A DNA stretch of 64,000 nucleotides from positions 5,456,001 through 5,520,000 of the forward strand of contig JAULSN010000003.1 in assembly GCA_033439765.1 (NCBI GenBank). The letters are read 5' to 3'. How positions within the stretch are numbered: position 1 is the first letter of the stretch; every line of letters begins with the position of its first letter. Made by a program: the position numbers and the translations under genes. This DNA is from Lasiosphaeria ovina (taxonomy: Eukaryota > Ascomycota > Sordariomycetes > Sordariales > Lasiosphaeriaceae). The notes below the pieces were generated by a model. It did not search any database. It had not been told where the DNA came from and saw only the letters and a list, made by a program, of their open reading frames with translations. Below are positions 55,633 to 64,000 of this stretch, piece after piece.

Positions 55633-58525
55633 TCAGCCAAACCGAATCCCGCTATTTGGGTCCCATGTCTTCTTCATCGGGACGTTGCCTCCTTGTTGAC
55701 CTCCTTGGGGGTTTCCGCCCGCGACAGGCGAAGGCGCAAACTTGATTCCCATGTCAGGTATCCACGCCCCTTGCATGGGGGCCATTGGCTTGGGTTGCTG
55801 CTGCGGGACGTTGTCGGCCCAGCTCTGGATTTGCGCCTCGGCAGGGGGGCTGTGTACGACCTGCCGGAGATGCTGAGGCTGTGGCGGGCTCGTGTAATAA
55901 GAGGCCGAGCCTGGTGATTGGTACGGCTGTGGAGATGCCCGCGGTTGCGAGATTGAGAGCGAGGACAGAGGTGGCATGGAAAGTTCGCTGTAAAGGTTAG
56001 CGTCAAGTGTAAACAAAAGTACCAACACTGGGTAAACAGCCACGAAAGGGGGGGACCCACTTCTCCAGGCCTCGTGCCTCCTGACGCCTTTGGTTGACCC
56101 ACTGGCGTGCCTGGTTTCGAAACTGTTCGACAATCCTGCTAAGATCGTTGTAGAATTTCCTCCCGACTTCGACGTTGCTGACAATCTCCTTGTACTTGTA
56201 ATAGGCATTGTCCAGCTTCTGCAAGGCCTTTTCACGGTCATGGTTGCCCTTGTCACCAACACTCCTCTTCTGCGCCTCGAACTCCTGATTCGCGCGCTGG
56301 AGATCGGCCAACAGCTTTTCCTGATCCGCACCTTCCTTTTCGAGCGCGTCGATGTCCGCCTCGTAGAGGTTGTCCAGCCGCTTCTCGAAAAAGTCTTCAA
56401 AATGTGCCGTGACAATGGGCGTGCTTGGGTAAGTCCGCTCGAGCCGCGCCGTCTCGGCTAGGATGTCAGACTTGATGTCATCAGCGCGACTTCGGGCCAT
56501 CAGCCCTTCTACGCGTTTTCTCCGCCTCGATTCCATCCGAAGGACTTCGTTGTAGGCCCCTCTCAGTCTCCCTATCGTGGGCTTCAGCAACTCGGGGATC
56601 TCGACCCGCCTGCTGTTGGGGATAAAGTCCATCATGTTTCTGTCGGGGCCAGCCAACAGAGCTAGCGTGTCCTTGACGGACGCATATTTTTCTCGCACCA
56701 CAGCATCACTAGATGTGCTGGACGCAAAGTAACCCTCGATTTCGGCAACCTGGTTCCAAAGCTTGGCACCGCCATCGTGGCTAGGATCAGCGCGCGACTC
56801 CGACCGCGTCCAGCGTTGCTTGCCAAATTCGAGCCGCAGGTTCATGTCCTCTTCTTCTTCAGCCGCGAGGAGCGCCTTTGCTTCCTCAAACACGGCCCGG
56901 TCGCTGGCACAGAGCTTCTCTATGTCGCCGAAGCCCCGCTGAAGTCTGCTGAGCGCGTCCGCCTGTCGAATCTCGTCGGCATGTTGAACAAGCGTGCCTG
57001 GTAACCCGAGTGGTTTTTCGAGGGCCTGCAGCGAGCCAGGTAGGTTCAAGCTCGACAGGATCTGATGCAATTTGTCCGTCATGCTTTCAAGCTCAGAAAT
57101 GATGCTATTATTGACAAGACGGTCCCGCCGTTCCTCGTATATGGAGACTGCAACGTGCACGGCAAAGGGGACCAGCTTCGTGAAGAGCGCCGGTCCAAAC
57201 GCTGCATGGTCTCCAAAGTGGTCGTACGGCTTGGCCACCTCGGGAGGAATCCGGGCGACAGCCATGTTGGCTCTGTCGAGGATCTTCAGCTCTGATTTTG
57301 GCGGAACAGCCTCTGTGGCGTGTTAGCGCAGGCAGAGTAGCGGGTTTCTCGGGGGAATGCGCAGGGAGGCTTACGGAGATAGATCAAGTCATTGTCCTTC
57401 TCGGCCCTCTTTAAATCCTCTTCGACGCGCTTCTTCAAGCCGTTGAGATCGTCGATAACTGCCTTGTTGAGGTAGCCACCCTTGCATTCGCGCAACCCTT
57501 CGTTCACGCACGCGCTAGCGTCACGCAGGCGGGCCACCTCCTCGCCATATTTCCTCTTCTCGAGGCAGTCACACGCGGCGCGGTACTGGGCGGCGGCCGC
57601 AAAGTGGTGGTGTTTCGCGCTCGTGTGGTGTATCCAGGCCGAGCTAATAGCCTCGCTTCTCATAGCAGCTTCCCCGGCTAGGTTATACAGATCAGACACG
57701 CGCGCGGCGAGCTTGGCGATGGAGGCGTCTTTGTAGCCGTCCATAACGGCCTTTTGCCAGAAGCACTCCTGACTTTGCGCCAGAAACAGCTGGATTAGCG
57801 ACTCGAGCGTCGCGTCGTCCATGTCGTCGGGTGGGTTGTCCATGCGCAACTCGGGCAGTATTTCGGTCTTCATGTGTGTCAGAACTCCTGCCGCCTGGGA
57901 GAAGCAAGTCGCGGCCGTCTTTAGCCCGTCAGTGTTTCCCCGGTTGGAGGCGATGGCGAGTTGCGAGTACAGAGCGGCGAGATTGTAGAGGACGTTCATG
58001 AGCTCGTACTTGAGGTTATTCTGCACCAGCGGGTGTTCGGTATGATAGCCCAGGGAGGGGTACCAGGTGAAGTCTGCGCCAATCTGAGCCCACACCCAAT
58101 CCAAGCGCGTCAAGTCAGCAATGCGCAGCACTAGTAGGAGTCCATAAGGGGCCAGTGTTTGCGTACGTCAATTGGAAACTTGCCGCCCATCCACACCAGC
58201 TGCCCCGCGTACGTCTGCAGCTTCTTGATGCCGCTCGGGTGTGCCTCGTGGACATTGACGGCGTCGCGGCGCAGGGTGTCAATGACATCGAGGTCATGAC
58301 GGAACATGTCGGGGTGTTGGTCATACTTCTTGGAGATGTACTGCTGGATAGAGCTCGAGAGGGAGATCTGCGTCGATTTCCGGAATGGAAGCGACAGGAT
58401 GTTTGACCTGTGCGGCGCGTCCCATCTGGTTAGCTCACGGCTATTCATTCGTACGGTACGGTACACGCAGATCCAGCTCGCACATCGCGCGCTGTCGCAT
58501 CAGAGGGTATTACTTACGTCGTCAT
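55633..58525 (-). CDS. palA: pH-response regulator PalA/Rim20 (BRO1 domain)
   Basis: Exons 58525-58518, 58407-58167, 58083-57375, 57312-56061 and 55987-55633 total 2565 nt (854 aa), all joins in frame. The 8-nt first exon ATGACGAC|GTAAGT joins G-TCA-AAC to give MTTSNILSLPFRKSTQISL, the usual PalA start. BRO1 domain: IQQYISKKYDQHPDMF, AGQLVWMGGKFPIDIGADFT, GNTDGLKTAATCFSQAAGVL. The Alix-like V domain runs from about residue 360 to 735 (ELKILDRANMAVARIPPEVA, ALEKPLGLPGTLVQHADEIR, FARTNQARQWV-like helices). The C-terminus is Pro/Gln-rich (PQPYQSPGSASYY). PalA binds the ESCRT-III protein Vps32 and the PacC factor in ambient-pH signalling. Intact. Confidence 0.93.
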
Positions 58526-58556
<31 letters not shown>

Positions 58557-58558
58557 GG
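58525..58558. repeat. T11/G23 homopolymer tract just before the palA start codon
   Basis: About 11 T then about 23 G on the plus strand; on the palA strand this reads poly-C then poly-A directly before the ATG. Confidence 0.85.
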
Positions 58559-61500
58559 TGCAGCGCGGTGTGGTCGTGCCTAGCGACGGAAAGGTCGTGA
58601 ACGCGCCCAGACTTGTGTCACGGCAGATGACATCAGGCAGTCGACCTCAAGGTTAGCGTTCTGGATTTTGGCGGGGTTGAAGCTTGTAGTTGCTGCCTCA
58701 GGCTCAATGTTGTCGCTTAGCCGTCCAATTGCCTTACGTATCAAGCTCCCCGAACACTGCATCAACTTCTACACTGTCAATCCATGGAATGTTCAAGTTA
58801 AACTCCGGGTAGAACCCGACGCTGTAACTGAGTCCCCAAGCCATCCATGGCCTATTGGCGCGGACTTTTCGAGCTTCCATCTTCCATCTTCTATCAATGG
58901 AGCTAGGAAGTCGCGAGCGAGACCAACTGTAATTGAATCGTAGGTCGGGTATACGAAGAGTATTACCCCTCCCCTTCCAATAATTCACCAGTTGGTGGAC
59001 GTGCCTTCCTTCTTTGACGAGATCGGCCCGCCGTACATACAATTGATCCATCGGTCAGGTGCCAAGAACCACCAAGCCCTTGTAAACGGCACCACTAATC
59101 AGCCCTACGTAGGCACTAAGTAGGAGACCGATCAGTAGCTAGCAAAATCGTGTTTCAACGTCTAACAACCTAACAAAGCCGGCTGCCTGCAATTTGCATC
59201 TCGAGCTGCTCTGGGGGGAGTTTCCCCTTTTTTGTGTCTGCGCACCGAATGCTAGTTCCCTTGCGCCGACCTCAGCTCCTCCTCTCCTCCTCATTAGACC
59301 GGCCCTAATTTTAGGATGGAACACGAATTTGCGGTGCCTGTGCCTGCCCTGTTCCTGGCAGCGGCCAACATCCCTCGACAACGGACTCCTTGCGTGCGGA
59401 CAAGTGCCTGCGTCCTCATACTGAACTCGCCATTCCACAGCCCCTGGTGCGCTTCGTGATTTGTGGCACGCAAACGTGCAGGCGAGGAGGGACGAAAGGC
59501 GCCGCAAGGCGACTGAAAGATGAAATCGCCGTCGATGAACGCTGCGGTCATCCGGCAGCCGTCGAGCTGATCGGTGAGACATGCCCGAGGCAGGACACCC
59601 CCCATGGTGTCGTATGTACTGCACCTCGTCATTCATTGATGGAAACGTCGCTGCAAGCCACTCGACAATCCCAAGACGCCGCCGTCGGAGACCCCCAAGC
59701 CCCGCGCCGGGCGCCCACCGTTGGACGCCACGACGATGTCGGTCGGCAGAATATCTTCCATCTAGTTATCGTCTGGCCGACTGACACGAGGAGAGCAAAG
59801 GCTTGGGCTTTAATACTGCCATCTGACTCGCCCGATGCGAAGCCGCCTCGGCCACTTGATGCGACTCTCGGTCCCGATCAGCAACGATCCCACAGTGACA
59901 CTGGCCTTCCGCCCTCCTTGCACCGTTGTGGTTGGTGACGACGTGACAAACCGGTCAAATGCTTGAGGCTCGTTAGTGATCGGCGGCGGTGGGGTGCATG
60001 AATGCTGCCGTTGCGTTGCATTGGTCCGAACCCGCCCGAACCGGCCCCCGCCCAACCTGGCTCAGGCTTCCCAGCGTCGCCTCCTCTGTCGATCTATTGA
60101 AGGGACGTGGTGCAACGGGATTCAACAACAAAAATCTCTCCAATATCCAATACGCGGAAACACACAGTGTTTGCAGCTTGTGCGCGTCAAAATTCGTTGC
60201 GGCACCGGCGGTCAGGAAGGAGTTTGTTGAATATGCCCTCCCCAATGCTCAGCATCGACATCGGCCGAACCTGGAAGCGCTGGAGACACAGGCCACAATC
60301 ACATCAAGACACCGCTAACCGCGCCTGTTTGCTGCCCGATCCCTAGATTCCCTACAACCTGGAACGGATTTACGGTCGGCAGTTGCATAATCTTGACACT
60401 CAAGTACTCAGCACGCACTCGAACTCCAGATGAAACCAGAGAATCAAAAATCCTGTTTGCGCTCTGCTTCGATCCGGATTCCAAGAAAAACATTTGATGT
60501 AACTGTTTTGCTAGCACTTGGACTGATCTGCCGTGGCTCGGGATTAAGCACATGTAGTGGAACCTAAGGTGGGCTTTCGGTTGACATCCGAATTGCCATG
60601 CTGAGCACTCCAAAACCCCCATTTGCCTGAGCCTACCCACCACACAACCAGTGGCACACGCCATCTCTATCTCGAAATTCTCGCCTAACCGACCCAAAGG
60701 CGCTGTATTGTACGTCTTATTACGCATCCTCGGAGAGGTCACGTGCTCGGAAAAGCGCATGATGGGCTTACGGATGTGACGGCAGGCTGCCACTGTCACA
60801 ATGGTACCAGTTCGGTGGCAGCCAGCTCTCGCATTATCGCATCATTTACCCGCAGGAACAGGCAGGACGTCAGAAAGTGGCTGGCGGAATCTGCTACCCT
60901 GCTAATGATCACGACACTTCGCCCTTCTCCTGGCCTCTTCGTTTTGGTCTTGTGTCGGCGAGCTCGCCGGGGCGTCTTGCTTCAGGCTACCCTATCCTCA
61001 CTAGTACGTGGAATGGCGCATAGGCTCAAGGGACATCTGCATCCGGACGATCTTGCTCGGCGTGGCTTGGCGCCCTGCAGTTTTGTTTCTCTTACTTCCG
61101 AAGTAAAAGCGCCGGCGCAGCATCGACCAAAGCCGTTCTTTCCAGGTTGATCGCAGATGCAGATGCCAGCACGCTCGCCCGGTACATGCTTCGTATCGGA
61201 TTCGGACCCGGAATCTCCGTCGGCGCCCCCCCCCCCCCCTCCCCCCTCTTCAGAGGTTGGAATCGATGAGCTGTTGCTACAAAAAGTGTCTGCCAATTGC
61301 CAAAAAGGCATCGCTAGCCGAACGTGATAAAGAAGCATTCGCGTCCCGGCTGCTTGGGCATGACGTCCTGTCTGCCTCGTGGGTATTCGCGTGCCCGTGG
61401 CCTAGGGATGCCAAGCCATGGGACGAATCAGCGGTGTCTGTGCAAAGGGGTGGCCGCCCTTGGCTTGTCAGCCGACCTTGCTCCTCCGGACGGACATCCC

Positions 61501-62727
61501 CAAACCAATGTCCAGACAGTCCCTGCCCCACAAAAGCCTTTTGTCATTTGCTCGCCTGCGGTGAGACACAGGGCTCTCACGGACGCGGATATTGTTCCCG
61601 CATTCTGCCGCTCTAGCGCTCTTGACATGGAGCACACCAGTCATCCCATTGCAGTCAAAGGAATCTTGCAACGCCGCCGCTTCGATCCTCCCGCGGCAGT
61701 TTCCATGGCCATCCCACAAGCAGCGCGTTTGTGGCTGGCCGTTGAGAGCGGTCTGCGACGGTAAGCTTACATCCCATCCCGTTGGGATGGACGGCTAGAT
61801 CCAGGGGTAAACGGCGCCGCGACGTCCCCTCTGTAGGTGCTCTTGGCCCCCTCCATCCCCCCTGACTGCGAAGCTCTTAAAATGGGGCAATCAGAAAAAA
61901 AATCCCCGGTTGTGCTGAGAGCTGCTTTGTGGGGGACGGGATGAGCTCCTTGCCAGAACTCGGAGAATGGCATAATAATCGGGCTGGGTGAGTCGGGACA
62001 ATAAATTTATTGCACAATCACTGCCCGTCCATGCCCGTGCATCTATCTATCTATTCTTGGATGGCATGTGGGTTCCCTGCTTGTCTTGCTTGTCGTGCAA
62101 GTGCACTGTACATAGACGGCTCTGGCTGCAGCCCTCATTATAGGCTGAATCAGCGTCTGGTGCACGCCCACTTTGGCAAATAACCTCCTCGACGGCCAGG
62201 GCCTAATTAACAAATTAGAGCTCGCCGAGAGACTTCGGATGCTCGTCGACCCCAGCACCGCTTGCCTATTGCGGGGCATTCCCACAGACCAGGATACATC
62301 TCCCCACCGTCTCAACAGGCTGATGCTCGAGCCGCCATTACGGACTCTCTCCATGCCTGGCTCCAAGCGCGGCGGAGGAGACAGGTGACGGCTGGCCCGA
62401 CCAAGACATTCGATGTGTTAGCCATCCCTCTGTACGACGTGTCCCGGGATGCCGGCTTTACTTATTAGGGCAAGGACTCGTGCACCGCAGCTAGGCCCCT
62501 GCCTCGGATGCCGGACGAGACGAAGACGTATGAGACAGACATAAGCTTATGTCAAAGACGTATCCCGCTCTCCTGGGTCTCTCCCTCTTCGCTATTTAGG
62601 GGGCAAGCCTAGCCAGGACTCGCGACTTTGTTGTTATTACACACTGGAGATCCCACCCCCCGTCCAGACCCCGTCCCTCACCTGAACGCCCTTCGATCAT
62701 CGCCCAGCGTCGTCTTCGCCGCCCAAG
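58559..62727. other. 4.2-kb stretch without a supported gene
   Basis: Open frames are present (for example 59390-59938 plus) but none has family motifs or a convincing start. Holds a C-rich tract at 61226-61247. The last 300 bp before 62728 are the P450 promoter region. A long promoter, non-coding transcripts or decayed genes are all possible. Confidence 0.4.
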
Positions 62728-64000
62728 ATGGAGGGCATCACTCTCGTCCTGCTCTACGTCGCCATCCCCAGTCTCCTATTCTCTGCCATCCAACAAATAC
62801 TGTCATGGAGGAAGAAGACGCTCGGGTCGGAGCCCAAGTTCCCCGGACCGAAGCAGTACCCCATCGTTGGCCGCATCCATGACCTCCCCAGATTCTCCAT
62901 GTGGCTGAAGTTCAAGGAGTGGGCGGACGAGCACGGCCCAATCTACCAGACCCACGCCCTGAATCAGACCTTTATCGTTGTGTCGGACGAGAAGATTGCC
63001 GAAGAGCTTCTGATCAAGAGGGGTCACATCTACTCGGGCCGCCCACAGATCAGGTCGCTCATCAAGCACAAGGATGGACCGGCATACTCTGCTCTCATGG
63101 ACCGCCACGGTATGTATTGTGTGGAGCGCTGCTAGACTCTCACCCTTTACTCATGCCCTACGCGATAGACATATGGAAGACGCAGCGCAAGTGGTCTCAT
63201 GCCGCCATGGCCGAGGCATATAAGCACCACTTCTACGGCCACGCCGAGAAGGAGATGAAGCGGTTTCTAGGCCTAATGTTGCTGGATCCGGCTCGCTTCC
63301 TGGAGTACACCCGAGAGTATTGCGGACGCGTCATGTCCAGGCTGGCCTGGGACGATGCAACACAAGGCAAGACCAATGGCGACAGCGCCGACAAGACGCT
63401 GCACTGCATGAGCGTGTCGGGGCCCATCACCAACACCGTGACGCCGCTTTGGTACATCCCTTCATTCATTAACCCGTGGTACAACTACGAGATCCAGCGG
63501 GAGAAGGAGCAGCGCGCATGGTGGGTCAACAACTACACGCTCGCCAAGTATCGCATGCAACAGGGCGAACTGCCCAGCGACACGTGGGCCTATCGGTACT
63601 TTGAGCAGCTCCGCCGCGAAGGGAACGAGAGTCTGGAGCAGGAACATGAACAAGAGGACTTTGCGAGCTGCATGATCGGCTTTCTGAATCTGGTGGGCGT
63701 CGTCACCATCAGCGGCCCGCTCAAGTTCTTCCTCATGGCCATGGCGCTGCACCCGGAGTGGCAGAAGAAGGCGCAGGACGAGATCGACAGAGTTTGCGGC
63801 GACCGGATGCCAACAATGCAGGACTTTGCCGACCTACCAACGGTCCGCGCTTGCCTCAAGGAGACCGTCCGGTGGAGGTCTGGTGTTCCGCTCGGTACGT
63901 TTGAAGGTTTCCAATGTAATGTTGATTATTCTTGTAACTGACTGGTTGTGCGCAGGTGTCCCACATCAAGCAGAGAGAGACGACGAGTACAGGGGGGTCA
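62728..64000 (+). CDS. Cytochrome P450 monooxygenase, 5' part (runs off the window)
   Basis: Exons 62728-63109, 63169-63894 and 63957 onward; the introns GTATGT...GATAG and GTACGT...GCGCAG keep frame. The N-terminal membrane anchor is LVLLYVAIPSLLFSAI, followed by the Pro-rich hinge KFPGPKQYPIVGRIHDLP. Later: HIYSGRPQIRSLIKHKDGPA, WKTQRKWSHAAMAEAYKHHF (helix C W-x-x-x-R), CMIGFLNLVGVVTISGPLKF (I-helix region), LPTVRACLKETVRWRSGVPL (E-x-x-R) and GVPHQAERDDEYRGV at the window end. The haem-binding Cys lies beyond 64000. It is of the OrdA/CYP620-like fungal type judging by layout; the substrate is unknown. It stands alone here, with no backbone biosynthetic gene beside it within the window. Confidence 0.9.

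Noticed and set aside
59390..59938. 182-codon plus-strand frame in the 4-kb gap
   Set aside because: No recognisable domain and overlapping open frames on the other strand; expected by chance in G/C-rich DNA.

Overview
The window comes from a filamentous ascomycete (Pezizomycotina, probably Sordariomycetes). The evidence is short 50-130 nt introns with fungal branch points (CTAAC/CTGAC), HET, Clr5-ankyrin, NB-ARC/TPR and PalA-type genes, and strong traces of repeat-induced point mutation (RIP: CpA to TpA changes, CAA/CAG to TAA/TAG stops). I recognise no rRNA, tRNA or CRISPR array. Exon limits were worked out by hand from splice motifs and reading-frame continuity.

Left part (0-23 kb): a secreted PhoD-type phosphatase, a broken ORF, a three-exon HET protein, a RIP-damaged caspase-like pseudogene, a membrane-anchored pepsin-fold protein that appears to lack the catalytic Asp motifs, an orphan frameshifted enoylreductase piece of a polyketide synthase, the mismatch-repair gene MSH6 (GC-AG intron, A13 tract in its N-terminal region), a RIP-killed Tc1/mariner transposase and a 1,124-residue Clr5-ankyrin protein.

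Middle (23-40 kb): a repeat-rich stretch with the 3' end of a chromodomain Ty3/gypsy element, an esterase-like/NB-ARC/TPR NLR protein, a serine beta-lactamase-like gene with a one-base frameshift, an aldo/keto-reductase fragment, a CmcJ/AsaB-like oxidoreductase gene, two copies of a 187-bp solo LTR (one with a perfect 5-bp target duplication), and stubs of HET and ankyrin genes.

40-52 kb is the most striking part. A flotillin gene on the minus strand is split: its SPFH (N-terminal) exons lie at 51310-52122 and its coiled-coil C-terminal half at 40116-41045. The 10.26 kb between them (about 41046-51309) carries a DUF3435-type tyrosine recombinase with C2H2 fingers at one end, reading inward. 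This is the layout of a Starship 'captain' element. The rest of the insertion holds a novel-looking ORF, a heavily RIP-mutated block with a relict SNF2 helicase, a near-perfect fold-back repeat, and 29-bp repeats at the captain end.

Right part (52-64 kb): a conserved hypothetical protein, a complete palA/RIM20 (BRO1-domain) gene with an 8-nt first exon, a 4-kb stretch with no gene I can support, and the 5' part of a cytochrome P450 running off the window.
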